Shown here piece after piece: positions 25,010-33,095 of a DNA stretch of 64,000 nt. Below the pieces are notes generated by a model. It saw only the letters and a program-made list of their open reading frames with translations, made no database searches and was not told where the DNA came from. Location: assembly GCF_000261365.1 (NCBI RefSeq), contig NZ_AJVC01000003.1, forward strand, positions 1,054,001-1,118,000. The letters are read 5' to 3'. The stretch's first letter is position 1. Each line of letters begins with the position of its first letter. The stretch comes from Herbaspirillum sp. GW103. GTDB lineage: Bacteria; Pseudomonadota; Gammaproteobacteria; Burkholderiales; Burkholderiaceae_D. The translations under genes and the position numbers were made by a program.

Positions 25010-26677
25010 TCAACCGACCATTTCGGGTTGCGCCAGCCACTCGTGTCCCTTGAGCATGCCCTCCCAGTACAGCGGCGGCAGAATGCGCTCCTTGAGCAGC
25101 CAGGCCAGCCGCGATGGCCGCGTGCCATCCAGCATCCACGCCGGGAAACTGGGCGCCAGCTTGCCACCATAGTTGAATTCGGCCAGAACGATCTTGCCGC
25201 GCTCCACGGTCAAGGGACAAGATCCATAACCGTTGTAGCGGGCCTGAACGGATTGACGGCCCAGGTTGTGGAGCACATTGTGGGCGACCACGGGTGCCTG
25301 TTTGCGGGCCGCGGCAGCGGTCTTGGCGTTGGGCGAGTTGGCCGCATCGCCGAGTCCGAAGATGTTGGAAAAGCGCTTGTGCTGCAAGGTCGACTGATCA
25401 ACATCGATCCACCCGGCCGGATCGGCCAGAGGACTGCTGCGGATGAAGTCCGGTGCCGTCTGCGGCGGCACCACGTGGATCATGTCAAAGGGCACTTCCA
25501 CTTTCTGCGAGCTACCATCGGGGGAGCTGACGGCAAAGGTGGCGATCTTGCGTCCGCCATCGATGGCGGTCAGGGTCTGTCCGAAGTTGAGATCGATGCC
25601 ATAGGCTTGCACATACTCCATCAAGGCTGGCACGTACTCGGCCACGCCGAAGAGCACGGCACCGGCCGAGCGGAACTGCACATTCGACTTCTCCAGTACA
25701 CCGGCGTGTCGCCACGCATCACAAGAGAGATACATGGCCTTTTGCGGGGCCCCGGCGCATTTGATGGGCATGGGCGGCTGGGTGAAAACGGCATTCCCCC
25801 CTTTGAAGCGCTCCACCAGCTCCCAGGTATAGGGCGCCAGGTCATAGCGATAATTGGAAGTCACGCCATTGCGACCCAGGGTGTCGGTAAGACCTTCGAT
25901 GCCGTCCCAGTTCAGTTTCAGGCCGGGGCAGACCACCAGTTGTTCATACTTCACCACGCGACATCCTTCCAGCAGCACCGCATTGCGCTCCGGCTCAAAG
26001 CCGGCCACGGCCGACTTGATCCAGCGTACCCCGCGCGGGATGAGTGATCCCATCACCCGGGCCGTCTGCGCGGGTGTGAATACGCCGCCGCCCACCAAAG
26101 TCCAGCCGGGCTGGTAATAGTGCACATCGGCCGGATCGATGATGACGATATCCAGCCCAGGCTGGCGCGCCAGCAGGCTCGACGCCACCGAGATCCCGGC
26201 AGCACCGCCACCGACGATGACCACCTTGTGCGTCGAGTCGGCCACATCGAATGGCGTGGCATTGCTCTGGTTGATTCTGCGCACCAGCGCGCTCAGGTCG
26301 TAACCTGCTTGCTCGGCGCGGCTCAATATTTCTCCCGTGGGCATACGGCCGGCACGTGAAAGCCCCCACAGCGTGGTACTGCGCATGCCGCTGCGGCAAT
26401 AGGCCAGCACGGGCTTGGGCAGATCCTCGAGAAGACGGTCGAATTCGTCAGCCTGGGTATCGGCCACCTGACCCGGGATCACCGGCAGATAGCGAGCCTC
26501 GATGCCGGCAGCCTGTGCTTGTTGCTCGACCTCTCTGAAACTGGGCTGGTCGCCGGCTTCCCCGTCCGGACGATTGCAGATGATGGATTTGAAGCCGGCC
26601 GCAGCGATCTCTGCCATATCGGCAGGCATGACCTGGGCCGAGACGGACAGGTTGGCCGTCAGTTGCTTGATGTTCAT
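25010..26677 (-). CDS. Fusion of DUF442 sulfur transferase/phosphatase-like domain to sulfide:quinone oxidoreductase-like flavoprotein
   Basis: A 555-residue two-domain protein. Residues 1-130 are a DUF442 (TIGR01244-type) domain with catalytic Cys94 in YCRSGMRS, a rhodanese/phosphatase-like loop. From residue about 150 a flavoprotein begins (KVVIVGGGAAGISVASSLL binds FAD). It has conserved cysteines in LVVCPGL and YLSCDAW, as in sulfide:quinone oxidoreductases, and a FAD-binding GLGDAANSP near residue 440. SQR oxidises sulfide to protein-bound persulfide and reduces quinone at the membrane; the fused domain may pass sulfane sulfur on. GAGGAGA precedes the ATG. The TauE start is 10 bases downstream. 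Confidence 0.88.
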   Translation of the reverse strand: MNIKQLTANLSVSAQVMPADMAEIAAAGFKSIICNRPDGEAGDQPSFREVEQQAQAAGIEARYLPVIPGQVADTQADEFDRLLEDLPKPVLAYCRSGMRSTTLWGLSRAGRMPTGEILSRAEQAGYDLSALVRRINQSNATPFDVADSTHKVVIVGGGAAGISVASSLLARQPGLDIVIIDPADVHYYQPGWTLVGGGVFTPAQTARVMGSLIPRGVRWIKSAVAGFEPERNAVLLEGCRVVKYEQLVVCPGLKLNWDGIEGLTDTLGRNGVTSNYRYDLAPYTWELVERFKGGNAVFTQPPMPIKCAGAPQKAMYLSCDAWRHAGVLEKSNVQFRSAGAVLFGVAEYVPALMEYVQAYGIDLNFGQTLTAIDGGRKIATFAVSSPDGSSQKVEVPFDMIHVVPPQTAPDFIRSSPLADPAGWIDVDQSTLQHKRFSNIFGLGDAANSPNAKTAAAARKQAPVVAHNVLHNLGRQSVQARYNGYGSCPLTVERGKIVLAEFNYGGKLAPSFPAWMLDGTRPSRLAWLLKERILPPLYWEGMLKGHEWLAQPEMVG

Positions 26678-26745
26678 GGAATGTCTCCTCGATGGATGTA
26701 TCCCTGGCGGCGACGCCCCGGCGTCGACCAGCAAGGGGAGGGGGA

Positions 26746-26940
26746 TCAGCGATCCCGGGTAGCGCAACTGCTGATGCCCAGTAGCGGATATAGCGGACAG
26801 AAGCGCAGCAGGCCGGTCCCTATCGGGATCAGGCCCAGCCAGCCCCACCATCCCACGGTGCCGGTAGCCGCAAGGATGACCAGCACGAGGCCGACGATGA
26901 TTCTCAAGATGCGGTCGATACCGCCTACATTGCATTTCAC
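26746..26940 (-). CDS. DUF2892 small membrane protein (YgaP membrane-domain-like)
   Basis: A 64-residue protein starting MKCNVGGIDRILRIIVGLVLV with two membrane helices and a final CPLYPLLGISSC. This is the DUF2892 pattern, equal to the membrane part of the rhodanese YgaP. These peptides are regularly found in sulfide-oxidation loci; the paired cysteines could carry sulfane sulfur or help anchor partners, but the function is not established. It sits between persulfide dioxygenase and the SQR fusion in the same operon. Confidence 0.85.
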   Translation of the reverse strand: MKCNVGGIDRILRIIVGLVLVILAATGTVGWWGWLGLIPIGTGLLRFCPLYPLLGISSCATRDR

Positions 26941-26962
26941 GATGACTCCTCAGGGTTGGGGA

Positions 26963-27838
26963 TCAGACTGCGTCCAGCGGGATCTTCAGATAGCGCACGC
27001 CATTGGCCTCGGCCGGTGGCAATTGGCCGGCACGCATATTGACTTGCACCGACGGCAGCAGCAGCACCGGCATGGCCAGAGTGGCGTCACGGGCGCTGCG
27101 CATGGCCACGAATTCCTCTTCGCTGATGCCATCGCGGACGTGAATGTTGTTGCTGCGCTCTTCGGCCACGGTGGTGACGAATTGAAGCTGCCGGCCGTTG
27201 GGCTGGTAGTCGTGGCACAGATAGATGCGGGTATGCGGCGGCAGGCTCAGGACCTTGTTGATGGAATGGAAGAGCGTGCGGGCATTCCCGCCGGGGAAAT
27301 CGCAGCGCGCGGTCCCGTAGTCGGGCATGAACAGGGTATCGCCGACGAAGGCGGCGATCTGGTCGCCTTCCTCCACGACATAGGTAATACAGGCCGGAGT
27401 GTGGCCGGGCGTGTGCATGACACGCGCCTGCAAGGTCCCGATCTGGAAATGCTCGCCGTCGGCGAAGAGGTGATCGAACTGGCTGCCATCGTGCGCAAAT
27501 TCACTGCCGGCATTGAAAAGCGCCCCGAATACGTCTTGCACCTGGCGGATATGTTCACCGATGGCGATACGTCCGCCCAGCTTGCGCTTGAGATAGGGCG
27601 CTGCCGACAGATGATCGGCATGGGCATGGGTTTCCAGGATCCATTGCACCGAGGCATCGAGTTCCTGCACGCGCCGGATCAGGTGATCGGCGCTGCTGGT
27701 GGAAGTGCGTCCGGATTTGGGATCGTAGTCCAGCACGCTGTCGAGCAGCGCGCATTGCCGGGTCGCGCGATCCAGTACGAGATAGCTCACGGTACTGGTG
27801 GCAGGGTCGAAATGGCCTTCAATATGCAGGTTGTCCAT
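26963..27838 (-). CDS. Persulfide dioxygenase, ETHE1/Blh-like metallo-beta-lactamase fold
   Basis: A 291-residue MBL-fold protein with the metal motif THAHADHL (about residues 70-77), further ligands in MHTPGHTPAC and VGDTLF, and a C-terminal CHDYQ. These match the mono-iron persulfide dioxygenases (ETHE1 type), which oxidise glutathione persulfide to sulfite. It is the first gene of the sulfide operon, directly behind a sigma-54-like promoter. Its product sulfite is plausibly exported by the TauE protein at the operon end. Glyoxalase II is the main alternative, but the DUF442-SQR neighbour favours the sulfur role. Confidence 0.9.
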   Translation of the reverse strand: MDNLHIEGHFDPATSTVSYLVLDRATRQCALLDSVLDYDPKSGRTSTSSADHLIRRVQELDASVQWILETHAHADHLSAAPYLKRKLGGRIAIGEHIRQVQDVFGALFNAGSEFAHDGSQFDHLFADGEHFQIGTLQARVMHTPGHTPACITYVVEEGDQIAAFVGDTLFMPDYGTARCDFPGGNARTLFHSINKVLSLPPHTRIYLCHDYQPNGRQLQFVTTVAEERSNNIHVRDGISEEEFVAMRSARDATLAMPVLLLPSVQVNMRAGQLPPAEANGVRYLKIPLDAV

Positions 27839-27873
27839 GTTGTCCTCCTCTGATTGTCAGATATTTTCTTCAT

Positions 27874-27889
27874 ATCAAAATCTGTGCCA
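27874..27889 (-). promoter_or_regulatory. Sigma-54 promoter of the sulfide operon
   Basis: Reading leftward the sequence is TGGCACAGATTTTGAT. It matches the -24/-12 consensus TGGCAC-N5-TTGCW with a single departure (GA in place of GC at -12) and correct spacing. It lies about 36 bases before the persulfide dioxygenase start, and a sigma-54 activator gene is divergent, so the assignment is strong. Confidence 0.75.
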
Positions 27890-27973
27890 ATGCGATGCCT
27901 TCATTCAAGTTGTTGATTTATTTGAATAAATTTCTCTTCGGGCGCAATGAGTGCTTCCCCCGGCTGCCAGTGA

Positions 27974-28011
27974 CACTGCCAACTGGCAGTGACATACTGC
28001 CAATTGGCAGT
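27974..28011. promoter_or_regulatory. Tandem palindromic enhancer sites, probably for the FisR-like activator
   Basis: CACTGCCAACTGGCAGTG (27974-27991, imperfect only at the two central bases) and ACTGCCAATTGGCAGT (27996-28011, perfect) have centres 21 bp apart, two helical turns. Half-sites flank them (CTGCCAGTG near 27964 and repeated TGGCAGTG near 28029-28042). They sit about 100 bases upstream of the sigma-54 promoter, the usual enhancer distance. Confidence 0.75.
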
Positions 28012-28058
28012 GCCGAAGGCAGTCCGAATGGCAGTGGCAGTGACAGGGTGAGTGGGTC

Positions 28059-29429
28059 ATGAGAGGGCTATGCGCCTGGATTTTTATGGAAGAAAGCGAG
28101 AGCGTCGTGTCGTCATTACCGGATGTATTGCAACCGTTCGAAGTACAGGCCCTGATTTCCTATCTGGACCACGAGCCGACACCGATGATCGTGATGAACA
28201 CCGATTACGAGATTCTGGCGGCCAATACGGCTTACCGGCGCCAGTTCGCCACGGCGGGCAGGGCGCCGATCGGTCAGAAGTGCTATGCCATGTCTCATCA
28301 TTACCAGGTGCCTTGCGACCAGGCTGGAGAGCACTGTCCTTTGCAGAGTGCTCTGGTGACCAAGGGACCGGATCGGGTGCTGCACATCCATCACACTCCG
28401 CGCGGGCCGGAGCATGTGGATGTGGAGTTGCGGCCGATCATCGATCAGCAGCATCGCGTGGTGGGTTTCGTCGAGCGCTTGCAGACTGTGCGCCATGCCT
28501 CGGTGCAGGCCAGTCGGCAGGGGCTGGTTGGCAAGGCACCGGCCTTCAATCGTGCGCTGGGCGAGTTGCAGCGCGTGGCCATGTCGGACTTGCCGGTCCT
28601 GCTGCTGGGGGAGTCTGGCAGCGGCAAGGAACTGTTTGCACGCGCGGTACACGAGGCCAGTCCGCGGGCGCGCGGTCCTTTCGTGGTCGTGGATTGCTCG
28701 GGATTGACCGAGAGCCTGTTCGAAAGTGAACTGTTTGGCTACGAAAAGGGGGCCTTCACCGGGGCCCACGTTCGCAAGGCGGGGCTGGTGGAAACGGCCA
28801 AGGGCGGCACCTTGTTCCTGGACGAGATCGGCGACGTGCCATTGGGAATGCAGGTCAAGCTGCTGCGGCTGATCGAATCGGCCACCTTTCGGCGTGTCGG
28901 TGCGGTCGATACGCAGCAGGCCGAATTCCGCCTGGTGGCGGCCACGCACAAGCCCTTGCAGCAAATGGTCGCCAAGGGCGAGTTCCGCCAGGATCTGTAT
29001 TACCGTATCAGCGCCTTTCCCATCCATTTGCCGCCGTTACGGGAACGGCGCGACGACATACCCTTGCTGGTCGAATCATTGCTTCAGCGCGGCGCCGGGG
29101 TCGGAAGCAAACCGCTGCAAACCTCGCCGGAGGCCATGGCGCAATTGATGCACCACGACTGGCCGGGCAATATCCGCGAACTTCGCAACGTGATTGAGCG
29201 TGCGAGGCTGTTTGCCGATGACGGGGTGATCAAGAGTGAGCATCTGGCGTTGGAGCTTTTCCAGCCGACACGTTCGCCCGGAATGGACAAGCCTGTGTCC
29301 GAAGTAGCTGATTTGATGGAGATGGCGCGCCAGTTCAAGGGGAGTCGCAAGGAACTGGCGGCCAGCCTGGGGATGAGTGAACGTACGCTGTACAGGCGGA
29401 TGAAGTCGACCGGGTCTGATCGCGGTTAG
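28059..29429 (+). CDS. fisR: FisR-like sigma-54-dependent persulfide-sensing activator
   Basis: A 456-residue activator: PAS-like sensor domain (about 1-150), AAA+ domain (Walker [15 protein letters not shown] loop, [11 protein letters not shown]) and a C-terminal Fis-type helix-turn-helix ([19 protein letters not shown]). The sensor holds Cys75, Cys86 and Cys93, spaced 11 and 7 residues. That is the spacing of the three persulfide-reactive cysteines of Cupriavidus FisR (53, 64, 71, recalled). It is divergent from the sulfide operon. The start could also be the ATG nine codons later; neither has a strong ribosome site. Activation of sqr/persulfide dioxygenase by polysulfide is the expected role. 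Confidence 0.88.
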   Translation: MRGLCAWIFMEESESVVSSLPDVLQPFEVQALISYLDHEPTPMIVMNTDYEILAANTAYRRQFATAGRAPIGQKCYAMSHHYQVPCDQAGEHCPLQSALVTKGPDRVLHIHHTPRGPEHVDVELRPIIDQQHRVVGFVERLQTVRHASVQASRQGLVGKAPAFNRALGELQRVAMSDLPVLLLGESGSGKELFARAVHEASPRARGPFVVVDCSGLTESLFESELFGYEKGAFTGAHVRKAGLVETAKGGTLFLDEIGDVPLGMQVKLLRLIESATFRRVGAVDTQQAEFRLVAATHKPLQQMVAKGEFRQDLYYRISAFPIHLPPLRERRDDIPLLVESLLQRGAGVGSKPLQTSPEAMAQLMHHDWPGNIRELRNVIERARLFADDGVIKSEHLALELFQPTRSPGMDKPVSEVADLMEMARQFKGSRKELAASLGMSERTLYRRMKSTGSDRG

Positions 29430-29511
29430 GGCCTGTTTGCTCATGCAGCGCTGAACGATCAATGCTGAGCCACGCGATCATGCGTATGCGGGTAATGCGT
29501 ATTTCGCTTCT

Positions 29512-29530
29512 CTGCGACAATATGTCGCAG
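29512..29530. promoter_or_regulatory. Palindrome upstream of copC, candidate operator
   Basis: CTGCGACAATATGTCGCAG is a perfect 8-bp inverted repeat around ATA, about 145 bases before the first copC. It is of the size bound by dimeric repressors. No regulator gene is adjacent that I can link to it; it might equally belong to an unseen promoter of the flanking region. Confidence 0.4.
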
Positions 29531-29675
29531 GCGCAGCGCTCTGGTCGTGGCAAACTTGTGGCCCGCGAAGATGTACGCGCTGACCCGGGTTCCCTCACTT
29601 TTCATGGCTCAAGTGGTCAGCCCGGCTCAGGGTTCGTGCACTTCCTCAACTGATGCCCTAGTGGAATTGACGATC

Positions 29676-30041
29676 ATGAAAAATATCAAACGCCTCCTGT
29701 CATTGGTAGTTCTGTCCAGCCTGTTCCTGGCGCCATCCGTCTGGGCGCATGCCCACCTGAAGACGACCATCCCCGCCGACAAGGCGGTAGTGACATCACC
29801 AGCAGAGCTGACCCTCAACTTCTCCGAAGGCTTGAATCTGAAGTTTAGCGGCCTCAAGCTCTCCGGTCCGGACCAGAAGGAAGTCCACCTGGGCCAAGTC
29901 ACGCTCATGGACGAAGGAAAGTCTCTCATGGTCGGGATTCCAGCACGGCTGACGCCGGGCACCTACACCGTGCAATGGCATGCCTTGTCCGTGGATGGAC
30001 ACAAAACCGAGGGTGCGTACAGCTTCTCCGTGACACCTTGA
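29676..30041 (+). CDS. copC: CopC-family periplasmic copper-binding protein (first copy)
   Basis: A 121-residue protein with a signal peptide ending ...SVWA and a mature start HAHLK, whose N-terminal His is the classic Cu(II) ligand of CopC. The rest is the CopC beta-sandwich (LTLNFSEGLNLKFSGLKL, TYTVQWHALSVDGHKTEGAYSFSV) including the second-shell Asp-His motif SVDGH. It lacks the Met-rich Cu(I) loop, so it is a Cu(II)-only type. The upstream open frame is not conserved in style; MKNIKRLL is the natural start. Its stop overlaps the likely start of copD. A second, more distant CopC is at 47.2 kb. Confidence 0.88.
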   Translation: MKNIKRLLSLVVLSSLFLAPSVWAHAHLKTTIPADKAVVTSPAELTLNFSEGLNLKFSGLKLSGPDQKEVHLGQVTLMDEGKSLMVGIPARLTPGTYTVQWHALSVDGHKTEGAYSFSVTP

Positions 30042-30922
30042 TTTCATCAACGCTTTTGTTGGGCCTGTGCCGCCTGTCTGTCGATGGTGCGGCACTGTTC
30101 CTGTGGGGAGCGAGCCTGACGCTGCTGGTGCTGGTGGCCGAGCCGCTCAGGAGCCATCTGTGGCAACGCCTGGCCGGATGGCGACGCTTTTTGTATGGAC
30201 TCCTGTTCATCGCCGTCCTTTCAAGTTTGCCGCTGCAAGCCAGTATTCTGGGGGACGGCTGGGCTGATGCCTGGCGCTTCGACACGCTCGCTGCGGTCGC
30301 CAATGGCACCTCGATCGGTACGGCATGGTGGTTCCAGTTATTAGCCGTTTCCCTGCTGTTGCTCAGCGTGACGCAAACGGATCGCATGCGCTTGCTGGCA
30401 TGTCTCGGGGGCAGCGGTATCGTACTCGCGAGTCTGGCGCTGACCGGACATGCCGTCATGAATGAGGGAGGGGAGGGACTGCTGCATCAGGCCAATGACC
30501 TTCTCCACGTTTGGAGCGTAGGGGCATGGATGGGGGCCCTGCCGATCGTCTTGCTGATCCTTTCAGGGCAATATCGCTGCGCGTATCCTGAGCTGGTCAG
30601 CGCGATTCTGCGGCGCTTTTCAAATGTCGGTCACGCAGTGGTTGCGTTGGTTTTGCTGACAGGCTTGGTCAATACGATCCTGATTCTTGGAAGGCTGCCG
30701 TTGGACTTCCATTTTCGCTATCAAGCGTTGCTGACCATCAAGATCATGGTGGCGGGCTTCATGGTGGCGATTGCTGTATTCAACAGGTATGTACTGGTGC
30801 CGGCGATGCGTCAACAGCGCAATGCGCTGCATCGGATACGCCTTCTGACCATGGCGGAAATCTTGCTGTCCTGTTTTGCGCTGGTGTTGCTGGCTTGGCT
30901 GGGAATGTTGCAACCGAATTGA
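30038..30922 (+). CDS. copD: CopD-family copper membrane protein (first copy)
   Basis: A polytopic membrane protein of about 294 residues with CopD features (LTGHAVMNEGGEGLLHQANDLLHVWSVGAWMGALPIVLLIL; LLTIKIMVAGFMVAIAVFNRYVLVP). CopD works with CopC in copper uptake across the inner membrane. The TTG start proposed here overlaps the copC stop (TTGA); the frame opens 21 codons earlier inside copC. No strong ribosome site is seen, so translation probably depends on coupling. Confidence 0.85.
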   Translation: MISSTLLLGLCRLSVDGAALFLWGASLTLLVLVAEPLRSHLWQRLAGWRRFLYGLLFIAVLSSLPLQASILGDGWADAWRFDTLAAVANGTSIGTAWWFQLLAVSLLLLSVTQTDRMRLLACLGGSGIVLASLALTGHAVMNEGGEGLLHQANDLLHVWSVGAWMGALPIVLLILSGQYRCAYPELVSAILRRFSNVGHAVVALVLLTGLVNTILILGRLPLDFHFRYQALLTIKIMVAGFMVAIAVFNRYVLVPAMRQQRNALHRIRLLTMAEILLSCFALVLLAWLGMLQPN

Positions 30923-31205
30923 AAACGCTGCCATGTGGGCGGTTCAAGACGAACTCCGGATCGACCTGTGCGCTGCGCTGATCCGCCGCTGCCGCGGCTG
31001 GCGTCGGTACCGCCGGCGCGGTATCCCGATCCATCGCGCTTTGCCAGATTCTCCCGCGTTGCGCCACTACGGAGCGCACAACGTCAATTTCCTGACTGCG
31101 GCAAATTGACGCAACCAGATCGATGCAGTGTCATCAGCTAGAAAAGCAGGCTTATCATAAGCGGCCCTCAACGTGACTTTGTCTGCTGTTTCCGGACCTC
31201 CGAAC

Positions 31206-31361
31206 ATGAGTTTGAGTAAACGCCTTCATCGACTGATCGCATGGCTTGCGCTATGCGTGATGCTCTTTGTCGCTGCCGCTCCAAGCATTTCGCGGGCGCT
31301 GGCCTCCAATAGCCAGATCAGCTGGATGGAGGTTTGCAGTGCCACCGGCAGCTCGTTATGA
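31206..31361 (+). pseudogene. Truncated DUF2946-type protein
   Basis: A 51-codon frame with a hydrophobic leader (RLIAWLALCVMLFVAAAPSISRALA) followed by SWMEVCSATGSSL and a stop. Full-length DUF2946 proteins continue past the (E/V)CSATG motif with a second conserved His/Cys-containing half, missing here. DUF2946 genes commonly sit beside CopC/CopD and copper-linked TonB receptors, as in this locus. It is probably a remnant, though a functional minimal form cannot be excluded. Confidence 0.6.
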
Positions 31362-31532
31362 GCAGAAATATCGACCGAAATAGCACATGAACAAGCTGAA
31401 GTCGTCTCACGCAGAGTTTGGCGCCTTGATGCGAGCTATTCCGACGCCGAATTCAAACTGGCGGTCAATTGCATTGATCAGCAAAGCCAAATGAATTTGG
31501 TCAGATCGAATTGCTCCAACGGAGAAGAAAAC

Positions 31533-32852
31533 ATGTTTAATGCAGTCGCAGTTGCAGTCCAGTCGCTGGCCGCCGGCGAGCATCTCACCATTCCCAAGCA
31601 TCGCGGCTTGCGTTTGCGTGCCAACGAAAGCATGTACAACTGGATCTATCGCTACAAGAATCCGGATGATGGCAGGATCCGTCAGGTCAAGCTGGGCGAG
31701 TGGCCCAACATGTCATTGACCCCGGCCGTTCGCCATTGGAGGCAGCTCAAGAGTCTGCGTGATCAGGGCGTCGATCCCTCAACAGTACATCGGCAAACGG
31801 AACACCCACGACGGGCTTCCATCGCCATGCCCAATGAATCCGCTGCGCAACTGTCGGTGCAGCAAATTGGCTTGCGTTATTACGAGGGGCACGTCAAGCA
31901 TCATTGGGGCGAGAGAGGGGCCAGGGAAGTATGGCGCATTTTCGCTCGCACGCTCGGTGAATTCGGTAGCCTACCCGCACAGAAGGTCGATGCAGACCTG
32001 GCTGCTGACTTTCTTCGCGGGTTCCTGGACCGGCCCACCCAAGGCACCATCACGCGACGCGAACTGGGCGCGGCATGGGACTACGCCATTACCCATGGAT
32101 TGCTTCCTGCGGAGAACGTCAATGTCTGGCGCGGTATCCTGCGTGGGGAGTTCAAGAGCAAGGGCGTTCGTGTCAAGGGCGTGCATCGTGGCGCCGAGAA
32201 ACGTCTGCTGTCGGTCGATGAGCTCGCCATCCTGCTGCCGTGGTTGCATCATTTCACCAGCGCCAATGAAGACATCCTGACGCTGTTTGCGTGGACATGT
32301 GCTCCTGGAAAGGAAATTTGCGCCATGTACGCCAGCGAGATCAGCCAGGAGGAGGACGGCTGGTGGTGGATCATCCCGGAGGCAAAGTTGCGTCCCCAAC
32401 GACGCGGTGCCGCGAGCGATTTTCGTATCCCCCTGGTGGGACGGGCTCTGGAGATCGTGCAGCGTCGGCTGCTGGCCAGCACGAATGGTTACCTGTTCAA
32501 AGGACGCAAGGGCGGACGCTTCGATCCCAAGAACGTCGGCGTGGCGGTCTGGAATGCGCGAGAGGACTGTGACTCACGTCCTGAATATCAGCGACCACGC
32601 CTGCCAATTTCGGACTGGACGCCCAACGATCTCCGACGGACAGCCGTGGAGTTGCTCAAAGCACTGGAATGTCCACCGGAAATCCTGGCCGCAATCCAGG
32701 GACAGCGCGGCAATCGTCTCCGCTTGTCTGCAGACAGGCATGCTCACGATGCCCTGAAGCGGCTCTGGATGACACGGCTGGCGCAAGTCTTGGAGCAACT
32801 CATGCAGGGCAGGGCGCCGGCGCAGTGGGATACAGAAAAGCTGGCTGCCTGA
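31533..32852 (+). CDS. Integrase-like protein with degenerate catalytic residues
   Basis: A 439-residue protein with the layout of P4-type integrases: N-terminal DUF4102 arm-binding domain (NWIYRYKNPDDGRIRQVKLGEWPNMSL), core-binding domain, then a catalytic-like domain. The first catalytic Arg position (normally TG-x-RPGE) reads TCAPGKE; the HxxR motif reads NDLRR with Asn for His; and the region of the nucleophilic Tyr reads LSADRHAHD with Ala where YxRH is usual. It is therefore probably not an active recombinase although the frame is intact. GGAGAAGAAAAC precedes the chosen ATG. It may be a DNA-binding relic or a repurposed regulator. A T-arm-like hairpin follows downstream. Confidence 0.7.
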   Translation: MFNAVAVAVQSLAAGEHLTIPKHRGLRLRANESMYNWIYRYKNPDDGRIRQVKLGEWPNMSLTPAVRHWRQLKSLRDQGVDPSTVHRQTEHPRRASIAMPNESAAQLSVQQIGLRYYEGHVKHHWGERGAREVWRIFARTLGEFGSLPAQKVDADLAADFLRGFLDRPTQGTITRRELGAAWDYAITHGLLPAENVNVWRGILRGEFKSKGVRVKGVHRGAEKRLLSVDELAILLPWLHHFTSANEDILTLFAWTCAPGKEICAMYASEISQEEDGWWWIIPEAKLRPQRRGAASDFRIPLVGRALEIVQRRLLASTNGYLFKGRKGGRFDPKNVGVAVWNAREDCDSRPEYQRPRLPISDWTPNDLRRTAVELLKALECPPEILAAIQGQRGNRLRLSADRHAHDALKRLWMTRLAQVLEQLMQGRAPAQWDTEKLAA

Positions 32853-32908
32853 GACAGAATTGCAAAAGGGGCCGAACCCGACGCTTTGATTACACGCAAC
32901 ACTCGATG

Positions 32909-32941
32909 AAAGCGGAAGGGCAGTTCGAGCCCTCCCGCTTT
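32909..32941. repeat. Hairpin, possible terminator or tRNA-derived attachment remnant
   Basis: AAAGCGG-AAGGGC pairs with GCCCT-CCCGCTTT around the loop AGTTCGA, followed by TGCCA. There is no T-run typical of an intrinsic terminator. The loop and the trailing CCA resemble the 3' end of a tRNA, the usual integration site of P4-type integrases, but the standard T-arm geometry does not fit, so this remains a suggestion. Confidence 0.35.
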
Positions 32942-33095
32942 GCCAATACCCGCAGCTTCCCCGTTACACTGGAACAAGGCACGATGCTGCGGCGACCAGC
33001 TCTGCTTCGAATTACGTCTGTAGAACCCATTTCATAAATAGGCGTGAGATGCGTTCTAATAACCTTGACCTCCATGACAACACCACCTGCCGTGC

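Noticed and set aside
32909-32945. tRNA gene 3' end
   Set aside because: The loop and trailing CCA look suggestive, but the T-arm geometry does not fit and no acceptor or anticodon arm precedes it. Kept only as a hairpin.
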